DNA of 5,808 nucleotides, from contig JALXDT010000176.1 of NCBI GenBank assembly GCA_027070475.1, forward strand, positions 1 through 5,808. Reading direction: 5' to 3'. The stretch comes from Candidatus Aminicenantota bacterium. GTDB lineage: Bacteria; Acidobacteriota; Aminicenantia; JAMOAD01. Numbering within the stretch: the stretch's first letter is position 1; the number at the start of each line of letters is the position of its first letter. The position numbers and the translations under genes were made by a program. This document shows, one piece after another, positions 1-5,633 of the stretch. The notes beneath the pieces were generated by a model that was not told the origin of the DNA, made no database searches, and saw nothing but the letters and a program-made list of their open reading frames with translations.

Positions 1-7
1 AATTCGG

Positions 8-36
8 CTGACACCAATTCAACCATGATCTAATAT
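8..36 (+). promoter_or_regulatory. Candidate sigma-70-type promoter for the small cysteine-rich gene
   Basis: CTGACA at 8-13 matches the -35 consensus in five of six positions. It is followed after 17 bases by TAATAT at 31-36, with the overlapping TATAAG at 34-39 as an alternative -10. Transcription would start near 43 and leave a leader of roughly 40 bases that contains the strong ribosome binding site. The surroundings are very AT-rich, so a chance match is possible. Confidence 0.4.
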
Positions 37-85
37 AAGTATATAAAAATTAACAATATAAGGATAAGCTAAAAAGGAGGAAAAA

Positions 86-301
86 ATGCCGTGTGAATGT
101 ATTAATCAATGTCCTTTCTTTAATGATAGGATGGCAAATATGCCGGCTATGGCAGAAATTTACAAAAAAAAGTATTGTGAGGGGGATTTTCAGGAATGTG
201 CAAGGTACATGGTATTTAAAGCTTTGGGAAAATCGGCTGTTCCTTCCGATCTGTTCCCAAACCAGAAAGAGAAAGCATTGAAAATATTAGAAGGTAAGTA
301 G
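86..301 (+). CDS. Small cysteine-rich protein, function unknown
   Basis: This is a complete 71-residue soluble protein with no signal peptide or membrane segment. The ATG at 86 follows a near-perfect Shine-Dalgarno AAGGAGG (74-80) with five-base spacing, which makes it a convincing real gene. Five cysteines (C3, C5, C9, C31, C38) lie in the first half, in a CxC-x3-CPFF opening and a KKYC-x6-CARYMVF segment. The second half (residues 45-68) is a lysine-rich, probably helical tail with a VPSDLFPNQ motif. I recall similar short proteins with CPFF, YC and CARYMVFKALG motifs annotated as hypothetical in anaerobic deltaproteobacteria and relatives, but that is memory and not a search. The cysteine spacing fits binding of a metal or Fe-S cluster, or a redox role; this is inference. 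It stands alone, with no co-directional gene until 799. The +1 frame over the same bases lacks this ribosome binding site and was dismissed. Confidence 0.85.
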   Translation: MPCECINQCPFFNDRMANMPAMAEIYKKKYCEGDFQECARYMVFKALGKSAVPSDLFPNQKEKALKILEGK

Positions 302-384
302 GGAAGTTTTTGTTGATAACAGTAATATTTAGTAGCCCTTCATGATTGCATTGAGCATTGAGCATCAAGCCTTGAGCTGATTTT

Positions 385-414
385 GAATGTCGGAACGTAG
401 TAACGATCCAGCAC
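385..414 (+). repeat. Dispersed repeat unit P, copy 1
   Basis: This 30-base unit starts GAATGTCGGAACG and ends ACGATCCAGCAC. The minus strand at 3975-4005 carries a second copy with about 25 of 31 aligned positions identical, including the last 12 without change. It is richer in G+C than its surroundings. Here it follows the left heptamer arm of element A on the same strand, whereas in the second copy it precedes the heptamers, so the unit moves independently of the arms. Confidence 0.6.
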
Positions 415-511
415 TTTCTTTCCAACGGTGAATGTAAGAATGTTTTGAATAAAAGATAATGTGATAAGAAATCTTCACCAAAGAATCGCCAATCAAAAAA
501 GATAGTGCTGG
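408..511. repeat. Nested inverted repeat inside element A
   Basis: CCAGCACTTTCTTT (408-421) pairs with AAAGATAGTGCTGG (498-511), 13 of 14 positions complementary. A second, shorter pair lies inside it: GGTGAA (427-432) with TTCACC (474-479). The loop between 433 and 473 is AT-rich and non-coding. The left arm overlaps the end of repeat unit P. The whole could form a cruciform in DNA or a branched hairpin in RNA, or it may mark the ends of an older inserted unit. Confidence 0.5.
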
Positions 512-555
512 GTGAATTGTGAATCGTTAATCAGAGCGGTCTGTGTTCAGTTTAT
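511..555 (+). repeat. GTGAATN heptamer block plus conserved tail, copy 1
   Basis: Three contiguous heptamers, GTGAATT, GTGAATC and GTTAATC (512-532), are followed by a tail containing GAGCGGTC and GTTCAGTTTAT. The 45 bases at 511-555 match 5647-5691 at 42 positions on the same strand. The other copy has five heptamers, so the heptamer number varies while the tail is conserved. Confidence 0.8.
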
Positions 556-576
556 AGTTATTTATCATTGTTTGTA

Positions 577-602
577 AATTTGTTTTTAATTAAAAGCAAA
601 TT
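577..602. repeat. AT-rich palindrome
   Basis: AATTTGTTTTTAA (577-589) is followed directly by TTAAAAGCAAATT (590-602). The two arms are complementary with one exception, which would be a G-U pair in RNA, and there is no spacer. A similar but degraded sequence occurs at the matching place in element B (around 3848-3875), which supports common ancestry of the two elements. It lacks a GC-rich stem, so it is not a convincing terminator. Confidence 0.45.
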
Positions 603-697
603 AAATAAAGAAAATAATTGATAGAAAGGAATCAACTACATTCCTTGTGATAGCTCAATGCTCATGGCTCAAAGCTCAAAGCTATTTTTGCTTTTAA

Positions 698-726
698 TTG
701 TTATCTGTGATAACATAGGCAATAAT
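698..726 (+). promoter_or_regulatory. Candidate helicase promoter overlapped by a 17-bp operator-like palindrome
   Basis: TTGTTA (698-703) and AATAAT (721-726) are separated by 17 bases and could act as -35 and -10. Transcription would begin near 733, giving a leader of about 65 bases before the helicase ATG at 799. A perfect palindrome, TGTTATCTGTGATAACA (699-715), with 7-base arms around a 3-base centre, covers the -35 hexamer and half of the spacer. That is a typical repressor position. The pattern TGTTA-N7-TAACA resembles dyads bound by several helix-turn-helix regulators, but no particular regulator can be named. Confidence 0.35.
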
Positions 727-798
727 TTATTGGAGTTATTTGAAAGATAGGGTGAGAGTTTTCTCTTTTCTGTGTTTCGGATAATCAAAAGGGAGAAA

Positions 799-2379
799 AT
801 GGAAAAATTTAAAAAATTAGGTTTATCGCAGAATACGATAGAATCATTGAGAAAAAAAGGTTATGAGGAGCCTACACCTATTCAGGAAAAGATAATTCCT
901 CTGCTTTTGAAAGAAGAAAAGGATGTAATAGGACAGGCACAGACAGGCACAGGCAAGACAGCTGCATTCGGATTGCCTTTGATTGAAAAAGTATCGTGTA
1001 AGAGCAAAAAAGTTCAGGCTCTTATTTTAACCCCTACAAGAGAGCTTGCCATTCAGGTTGCTGAAGAGATAAATTCATTAAAGGGTAAAAAGAAGCTTAA
1101 TATAGCCCCAATCTACGGAGGACAGTCTATTGAACTTCAGCTCAGAAAATTAAGGAAAGGTGTTCAAATAGTTGTTGGAACTCCGGGTAGAATTATGGAT
1201 CATCTTAATCGGGGAAGTCTAAAGATTAATGAATTGTCCTATTTTATACTTGATGAAGCTGATGAGATGCTGAATATGGGTTTTTTGGAGGACATAGAAG
1301 AGATTTTAAGGCATACGAATGAAAATAAAAGAGTTTGGCTTTTTTCTGCCACTATGCCGGATAAGATTTTGGCGATTGTTAAAAAGTATATGAAAAACTA
1401 TGAATTTGTAAAAGTGTCAAAAGAGCATCTTGCGACAGATCTCACGGATCAAATATATTTTGAAGTGAGAGAATCTGATAAGTTTGAAGCATTATGCAGA
1501 ATAATAGATGTTGAGCCTGAGTTTTACGGGCTTGTTTTTTGCAGAACAAAGGTTAAGGTTGAAGAGGTTGCAAACAGACTTATTGACAGAGGTTATGATG
1601 CTGAGGCTCTTCACGGAGATATTTCACAATATCAGAGGGAGAGGATTTTGAATAAATTTAAAAAAAGGCGTATAAATATTCTCGTTGCCACGGATGTTGC
1701 GGCAAGGGGACTTGACATAAGTGATCTTACCCATGTTATAAATTATTCTCTTCCTGAAGATCCGAATTTTTATGTTCACAGAATCGGAAGAACAGGTAGA
1801 GCCGGGAAAGAGGGAACAGCAATAACTTTTGTTACCCCTTCCGAATACAGAAGACTTGTTTATATTAAAAAGGTTTCAAAATCCAGGATAAGAAAGGAAA
1901 AGCTTCCGGAAGTTTCCCAGATAATAAATGCGAAAATAGAGAGATTAAAAAGTGATATAGTGGAATTAATGGAAGAGGAGCAGCATAAGACCTACCTTAA
2001 AATTGCCAAGAGTCTTCTTGATGGTAAAGAGCCTGTTGAGGTATTAGCTGCACTTTTAAAGTATTCATTTAACGGTGAATTTGAAGAGAGCAGCTACAGT
2101 GAGATTAAAGAGGTTTCATTAAATAAACATGGCAAAACCAGACTCTTTATAGCAAGAGGTAAATCTTCGGGAATGGATAGGGATAAATTAATTGATTTTA
2201 TCCAGAGTAAAACAGGACTTAAAAGTCTTCATATAAAAGATATAAGAGTTTTTGACAATTTCTCATTTTTAACTGTCCCCTTTGAAGAGGCTGAGATAAT
2301 ATTAAGGTATTTTAAAAAGCATAAAAGAGGCAAAAGGCCCTTGGTTGATAAGGCAAAGGATAAGAGAAAGGATAGTTAA
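799..2379 (+). CDS. deaD: DEAD-box ATP-dependent RNA helicase, DeaD/CsdA type with DbpA-like RNA-binding domain
   Basis: The 526-residue cytoplasmic protein unwinds RNA duplexes using ATP. Relatives act in ribosome assembly, mRNA decay and cold adaptation. All core motifs are intact: aromatic F4 and the Q motif (21-29), motif I AQTGTGKT (47-54), PTRELAIQ (79-86), GG (107-108), TPGR (128-131), DEAD (152-155), SAT (183-185), LVFCRTK (245-251), ATDVAARGLD (297-306) and HRIGRTGR (327-334). Residues about 365-435 resemble the CsdA/CshA dimerisation helices. Residues 447-512 fit the DbpA RNA-binding fold, followed by a basic tail. E. coli DeaD has a longer tail; DbpA lacks the dimerisation part, so DeaD fits better. 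I chose ATG 799 because the family begins a few residues before the Q-motif aromatic. It has GGGAG (791-795) only three bases upstream, a short spacing. GTG 772 would add nine residues with a poorly placed SD. The stop overlaps the convergent yccF stop. Confidence 0.96.
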   Translation: MEKFKKLGLSQNTIESLRKKGYEEPTPIQEKIIPLLLKEEKDVIGQAQTGTGKTAAFGLPLIEKVSCKSKKVQALILTPTRELAIQVAEEINSLKGKKKLNIAPIYGGQSIELQLRKLRKGVQIVVGTPGRIMDHLNRGSLKINELSYFILDEADEMLNMGFLEDIEEILRHTNENKRVWLFSATMPDKILAIVKKYMKNYEFVKVSKEHLATDLTDQIYFEVRESDKFEALCRIIDVEPEFYGLVFCRTKVKVEEVANRLIDRGYDAEALHGDISQYQRERILNKFKKRRINILVATDVAARGLDISDLTHVINYSLPEDPNFYVHRIGRTGRAGKEGTAITFVTPSEYRRLVYIKKVSKSRIRKEKLPEVSQIINAKIERLKSDIVELMEEEQHKTYLKIAKSLLDGKEPVEVLAALLKYSFNGEFEESSYSEIKEVSLNKHGKTRLFIARGKSSGMDRDKLIDFIQSKTGLKSLHIKDIRVFDNFSFLTVPFEEAEIILRYFKKHKRGKRPLVDKAKDKRKDS

Positions 2380-2744
2380 TTTACTCTCTTACCAAAGGGT
2401 AAAAGGGCTAATCTTGCCATCTTAAAATGCTGAAGTCCAAAGGGGATTCCAACTATTGTTATTGAAAAGATAATTCCCCAAAAAAAGTGGTGTAAGGCAA
2501 GCCAGAATCCTCCCAATATTATCCATAGAATATTCATTATAAATGAAAGAATCCCTGACCCTGAATCAACATTTACGACCTCTTTTCCAAATGGCCATAG
2601 GGCTATGTGAGCTATTTTGAATATTTGAAGACCGAAGGGAATTCCAATTATTGTCAGACACATAAGAATTCCTGAAAAAATATAGTGTAAAAATAAGAGA
2701 AATCCTCCGAATACTAACCAGATAATATTGCCAAGAGTTTTCAT
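2376..2744 (-). CDS. yccF: YccF-family inner membrane protein (DUF307), tandem internal repeat
   Basis: This 122-residue, very hydrophobic protein has two copies of the DUF307/YccF domain and no enzymatic motif. Each half carries a long membrane stretch (about 6-34 and 71-99) followed by a conserved amphipathic segment: TIIGIPFGLQIFKIAHIALW then PFGK at 31-54, and TIVGIPFGLQHFKMARLALL then PFGK at 96-119. Residues 6-54 and 71-119 align without gaps at a 65-residue offset with about 31 of 49 identities, so this is a clear internal duplication. A hydrophilic linker (55-64, containing NVDSGSG) joins them. The function of the family is unknown; a role in the inner membrane is inferred. ATG 2744 has AAGGA (2755-2751) six bases upstream and its own extended -10 promoter. 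The gene lies 58 bases downstream of rluD on the same strand and ends inside the helicase stop codon. At 122 residues it is somewhat shorter than E. coli YccF (about 148, from memory). Confidence 0.92.
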   Translation of the reverse strand: MKTLGNIIWLVFGGFLLFLHYIFSGILMCLTIIGIPFGLQIFKIAHIALWPFGKEVVNVDSGSGILSFIMNILWIILGGFWLALHHFFWGIIFSITIVGIPFGLQHFKMARLALLPFGKRVN

Positions 2745-2772
2745 TTTATTTCCTTAAAATTATTTTATATTA

Positions 2773-2781
2773 ATTATAACA
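2773..2781 (-). promoter_or_regulatory. Extended -10 promoter for yccF
   Basis: Read on the minus strand, TGTTATAAT (2781-2773) is a perfect TATAAT with the upstream TG of an extended -10 element. No good -35 is present, as is usual for extended -10 promoters. Transcription would start near 2766, giving a leader of about 20 bases that includes the AAGGA ribosome binding site. This suggests yccF is transcribed independently of rluD. Confidence 0.5.
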
Positions 2782-2802
2782 AAATATTTAAGTAAAAGTT
2801 CT

Positions 2803-3699
2803 TCAGAGTTTCCTGAAAAAATCTAAAAATTCCTCTGGTATAGGGGTTTTCACACAGAGAAACTGCTTTTTTACAGGATGAAAGAATACTATTTTCCTTG
2901 AGTGAAGTGCAAGCCTCGGAAAGTATTTTTTTGCACTCCCGTAAAGCGGATCTCCTATAATCGGTTTGCCTGATTCTGTAAAATGAACCCTTATCTGATG
3001 AGTTCTACCTGTTTTAGGAAATGCCTCAACAAGCGAGAAGCCGTTTTTTTGGAACCAGACTTTGTAAAATGTAATGGCATCTCTCGGTTTGTTTGTCTTT
3101 GATGATATCTTTTTTCTGTTTTTTGTGCTTCTTCCTATCGGAAACTCAATCTTTCCTCTCTTTTTTTCAAAGCTTCCTTTTACAATTAAAACATAGCTTT
3201 TTTCAATTTTTCTTTCAGAAAATTGTTTTTGAAGTTCAAGGTAAACATCATTCTTCTTTGCAATCAGGATTAATCCTGAAGTATCCTTATCAAGCCTGTG
3301 AACTATGCCGGGGCGCTTTTCTCCTCCCACCTTTGCAATTTCTGGCCTTAATGAAATCAAGGCATTAACAAGGGTGTTTTCATAATTTCCTGCTCCCGGA
3401 TGGACAACAATTCCGCTCTCTTTATCAACAACCATTACTTCATTATCTTCATATACGATTTTTAGAGGAATTTCCTGAGGTTTTAATTCAAAATCAGGCT
3501 TATCATTTATTTTAAATTCAATTATATCTCCCGCCTTAACTTTAAAAGAGGCCTTTTTAATGATTTTATCATTTATCTTTAAATTTCCATCTAAAATATT
3601 TTTCTTTATCTCAGATCTGCTTATCTCCTTTATCCATTCGCTTAGAGCAATATCAACTCTCTTTTCCTCTCCTTCAACAACAATCCTTATTTCATCCAT
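2803..3699 (-). CDS. rluD: RluA-family 23S rRNA pseudouridine synthase with S4 domain (RluD type)
   Basis: This 298-residue enzyme isomerises specific uridines of 23S rRNA to pseudouridine. RluD modifies helix 69 of the decoding-site bridge, important for 50S assembly. An S4 RNA-binding domain occupies about residues 12-65 (KRVDIALSEWI, SRSEIKKNI, KINDKIIKKASFKVKAGD). The catalytic domain follows, with VVHPGAGN (98-105), the signature GIVHRLDKDTSG (131-142) holding the catalytic aspartate D137, Y169, and the loop GRTHQIRVH (231-239) ahead of GDPLYGS (249-255). Length and domain order match RluD/RluC. HRLDKDTSG favours RluD, but the exact target cannot be settled from one sequence. ATG 3699 is the only sensible start: the family's S4 domain begins within about 12 residues. 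No Shine-Dalgarno precedes it, and promoter-like hexamers lie only six bases away. No intrinsic terminator is visible before yccF. Confidence 0.95.
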   Translation of the reverse strand: MDEIRIVVEGEEKRVDIALSEWIKEISRSEIKKNILDGNLKINDKIIKKASFKVKAGDIIEFKINDKPDFELKPQEIPLKIVYEDNEVMVVDKESGIVVHPGAGNYENTLVNALISLRPEIAKVGGEKRPGIVHRLDKDTSGLILIAKKNDVYLELQKQFSERKIEKSYVLIVKGSFEKKRGKIEFPIGRSTKNRKKISSKTNKPRDAITFYKVWFQKNGFSLVEAFPKTGRTHQIRVHFTESGKPIIGDPLYGSAKKYFPRLALHSRKIVFFHPVKKQFLCVKTPIPEEFLDFFRKL

Positions 3700-3705
3700 A
3701 TAGGA

Positions 3706-3734
3706 ATTTTATTATCAATGGTTTTTATTTTCAA
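3706..3734 (-). promoter_or_regulatory. Candidate promoter for rluD, placed for a leaderless transcript
   Basis: On the minus strand, TTGAAA (3734-3729) and TAAAAT (3711-3706) each match consensus in five of six positions and are exactly 17 bases apart. The rluD ATG begins six bases after the -10, where transcription itself would be expected to start. Together with the absence of a Shine-Dalgarno, this points to a leaderless or nearly leaderless mRNA. The AT-rich context makes chance agreement possible. Confidence 0.45.
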
Positions 3735-3782
3735 GGGCCCAGCTTTAAACCATCTTTTTTGATTAGTGTAGCTTTGGACAAT

Positions 3783-3970
3783 ATAGCATTGAGCATTGAG
3801 CTTTGAGCATTGAGCTGATTTTGAAAATTATAGATTTATTGCTATTTATAAATTTCTTTTTAAATAAAAGATTAAAGATTAAATAATCTGTTACAAGTTA
3901 TAAATAACCTTCCTTAATGTTTAGCTCATAGCTCATGGCTCAATGCTCATGGCTCAATGCTCAGTGCTAT
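3783..3970. mobile_element. Element B: 188-bp heptamer-bounded inverted-repeat element (MITE-like)
   Basis: The left end, ATAGCATTGAGCATTGAGC (3783-3801), continues with TTTGAGC and ATTGAGC to 3815. The right end (3938-3970) is its reverse complement at 30 of 33 positions and finishes GTGCTAT. The right arm continues inward to 3922, giving seven contiguous 7-base units (TAGCTCA, TAGCTCA, TGGCTCA, ATGCTCA, TGGCTCA, ATGCTCA, GTGCTAT). The centre (3816-3921) is AT-rich and non-coding and begins TGATTTTGAA, exactly as in element A. As RNA, either strand could form a long stem, which may insulate or terminate transcription between the ATPase gene and rluD. No transposase or target duplication is seen. 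The rest of the 3700-4003 gap contains only the rluD promoter and repeat unit P. Confidence 0.65.
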
Positions 3971-3974
3971 CATG

Positions 3975-4005
3975 GTGCTGGATCGTCGCTATCGCTTCGA
4001 AATTC
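3975..4005 (-). repeat. Dispersed repeat unit P, copy 2, overlapping a stop codon
   Basis: Read on the minus strand, this unit begins GAATTTCGAAGCG and ends ACGATCCAGCAC, matching copy 1 (385-414) at about 25 of 31 positions. Its first two bases fall within the TGA stop (4006-4004) of the ATPase gene. The unit lies four bases from the end of element B. Insertion or recombination at this unit may have set the present 3' end of the gene. Confidence 0.6.
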
Positions 4006-5587
4006 ACAATACCTCTATCTTATAGTCCGCTATATTCCTCTCTTCCGTCGAAAAATTTATCCCGATTAATATGATTTCCTTGCCTCTGTTCTTATACGGC
4101 TCATAGTATTTTTTCTCTTTTATCTGCTGTATTGCTTTATTTGCATCCTGATTGCATTTAAACTCAAATATATAAAACCTCTCCCTCGTCTCTATCAATG
4201 CATCTATCCTCCCCTTTGATGTCAATATCTCAGATTTAATTCCCACTCCACTCGACGATACTATCAAATAAAACAAAATATGAAAATCAGCCTCATCTAA
4301 CTTCTTCTTTTTCATCAATGTATACGGTATCTCCGAAAATACACTCTTTATTATCTCTATCGCCTCCTCTACCTCTCCTCTGTTAAGCTTACTCCTTATC
4401 TTCTTATGTTTTGATTCCCCGTCCCCAAGGTATAGTCTTGTCAAAATACTTTCGGTAAATGATACTCTTACCTCCTTATTTGGATATGATAATACATAAA
4501 GGTCATCCTCAGCATTATAATCCTTGATTGTAAGATAACCTGATTGAAACATCAGAGGAAGCGGGGATAGTCTATCAAGCTCATATACTGAAAACTGTGA
4601 GCTTGATACCTCATAATCCTCATATTCAGGTATGTAAATGTTACCTTCTTCTATTAGATTTATTAAAAATGTTGGTGTTCCCGTCTCAAACCAGTAGTTC
4701 TCTATACTTCTCTTCTCAAAGGCTGAAAATAGTGAAAATGGGTTATAAACTCTTACATCTTTTGATGAAAACCTGTATCCATTGTAATATCCCCTCAATT
4801 CCTCCCTCAACTCTTCACAATTTATGTTTTCTTCCTCACAGAATCTTTCAATATAGGGAGTTAAATCTCTGTCTATCTCTTCCTCCGTTATTCCAAGTAT
4901 GTCACAGTATCTCTTATCCATTGTCAAATCCGTCAGATTATTAAGCTCTGAAAATATTGATACCTTTGAAAATTTTGTTATCCCCGTAATGAATACAAAT
5001 CTTGTTTTTTTTACAACACTCGCTCCCTTAAGTACCCCATAAAATGACTTTAATAAATTCCTGTTCTCCTCTGCTATCCTTAATTCCTCTTCTCCTTTTC
5101 CAAGATGATCTATTATAGGTTTGTCATACTCATCTATAAGAAACACTATATCCTTCCCTATCTTATTTCCTATTTTTACTACAAGCTCTTTAAATACTTC
5201 CTTTAGTTTTCCCTTATTCTCAAGCTCTATGCCATAACCTTTTCCTATATTCCTTAAATATTCTTCTATACTCTTCTTCAAAATATCAGGTGTATCATTG
5301 CTTATCTCATTAAAATCTAATACAACAACAGGATACTCCTCCCATTCATAATCACTGTCATAAATATAAAGCCCCTTGAATAGTTCTTTTTTCCCTCTGA
5401 ATATATTGTAAAGCGTTGAAATCAAAAGAGATTTTCCGAACCTTCTTGGTCTTGAGAGAAAATAGTATTTTCCTCCTGAAATAAGTTCATAAATTTTCTC
5501 TGTCTTATCAATATACAAATAGCCTTCGTTTATAATACTTTCAAAATCACTTATCCCGATCGGCAAATTCTTCAGCTTTTTATTCAT
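4004..5587 (-). CDS. AAA-ATPase-like protein with C-terminal PD-(D/E)XK nuclease-fold domain
   Basis: This 527-residue protein belongs to the widespread AAA-ATPase_like / PDDEXK_9 family, often present in many copies per genome and of unknown function. It opens with the family signature LPIGISDFESIINEGYLYID. A P-loop variant SRPRRFGKSLL (45-55, K52) is followed by a hydrophobic strand with VVVLDFNEIS (87-96). The Walker B is IVFLIDEYDKPI (147-158), and a sensor-like TGITKFSKVSIFSELNNL lies at 201-218. The middle contains YYNGYRF (267-273) and YNPFSLFSAF. The C-terminal nuclease-like domain carries GRIDALIE (D462), IFEFK (E475, K477) and AIQQIKEKKYYEPY (485-498), so the PD-(D/E)XK core looks intact. 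Length is normal and no frameshift is seen. ATG 5587 fits the family start but has no Shine-Dalgarno. Repeats border both ends. Nuclease or mobile-element-linked activity is inference; the family's substrate is unknown. Confidence 0.95.
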   Translation of the reverse strand: MNKKLKNLPIGISDFESIINEGYLYIDKTEKIYELISGGKYYFLSRPRRFGKSLLISTLYNIFRGKKELFKGLYIYDSDYEWEEYPVVVLDFNEISNDTPDILKKSIEEYLRNIGKGYGIELENKGKLKEVFKELVVKIGNKIGKDIVFLIDEYDKPIIDHLGKGEEELRIAEENRNLLKSFYGVLKGASVVKKTRFVFITGITKFSKVSIFSELNNLTDLTMDKRYCDILGITEEEIDRDLTPYIERFCEEENINCEELREELRGYYNGYRFSSKDVRVYNPFSLFSAFEKRSIENYWFETGTPTFLINLIEEGNIYIPEYEDYEVSSSQFSVYELDRLSPLPLMFQSGYLTIKDYNAEDDLYVLSYPNKEVRVSFTESILTRLYLGDGESKHKKIRSKLNRGEVEEAIEIIKSVFSEIPYTLMKKKKLDEADFHILFYLIVSSSGVGIKSEILTSKGRIDALIETRERFYIFEFKCNQDANKAIQQIKEKKYYEPYKNRGKEIILIGINFSTEERNIADYKIEVL

Positions 5588-5601
5588 ATAAAAATAATAG
5601 C

Positions 5602-5630
5602 ATAATATTTTTTGTTTTTGAATATTACAA
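5602..5630 (-). promoter_or_regulatory. Candidate promoter for the AAA-ATPase/PD-(D/E)XK gene
   Basis: On the minus strand, TTGTAA (5630-5625) and TATTAT (5607-5602) are 17 bases apart. They match the -35 and -10 consensus at four and five positions. Transcription would start near 5595, leaving a leader of only about eight bases with no Shine-Dalgarno. The -35 lies three bases from the first GTTAATC heptamer (5634), so the repeat sits immediately upstream of the promoter. Confidence 0.4.
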
Positions 5631-5633
5631 GTG

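Larger units (their letters stand above)
345..685. mobile_element. Element A: heptamer-bounded inverted-repeat mosaic (MITE-like, non-coding)
   Basis: The element fills most of the gap between the small gene and the helicase. Its left arm (345-377) is a run of TGAGCNN heptamers preceded by ATTGC. Its right arm (653-685) is the complementary NNGCTCA run ending in GCTAT. The 33-base arms agree at about 25 positions when one is reversed and complemented. Inside, in order, are a dispersed unit (385-414), a nested inverted pair (408-421 with 498-511), a GTGAATN heptamer block (512-555) and an AT-rich palindrome (577-602). The 40 bases at 348-387 match 3786-3825 of element B at 36 positions. There is no open reading frame of note, no transposase and no visible target-site duplication. 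It could be a decayed miniature inverted-repeat element or simply an accretion of separate repeats. The remaining gap (302-344 and 686-798) holds only the helicase promoter region. Confidence 0.6.

Noticed and set aside
1..34. Partial match of the window's first bases to the ends of repeat unit P and its flank (shared CCATGAT)
   Set aside because: Only seven bases agree with no extension, which chance easily explains.
45..53. ATPase P-loop lacking the classic GxxxxGK spacing taken as a dead ATPase
   Set aside because: The SRPRRFGKS form is the usual P-loop of this AAA-ATPase-like family, so it is not a defect (positions here are residues of the protein at 4004-5587).
216..425. Minus-strand 69-residue open frame opposite the small gene
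   Set aside because: It runs through the heptamer arm and unit P, lacks an SD, and overlaps a better supported gene.
772..801. GTG 772 as the helicase start
   Set aside because: It would add nine residues before the usual DEAD-box N-terminus and its nearest SD-like sequence (751-756) is about 15 bases away; ATG 799 fits the family better.
3093..3368. Plus-strand open frame inside rluD
   Set aside because: Its Phe/Ser-rich composition is what the complement of an AT-rich coding region gives; the antisense rluD is unmistakable.
3922..3970. Possible CRISPR array because of regularly spaced repeats
   Set aside because: The 7-base units are contiguous, with no unique spacers, and no cas gene is nearby.
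4597..4944. Plus-strand open frame inside the ATPase gene
   Set aside because: Low-complexity Ser/Pro/Leu translation antisense to a well conserved family; no SD.
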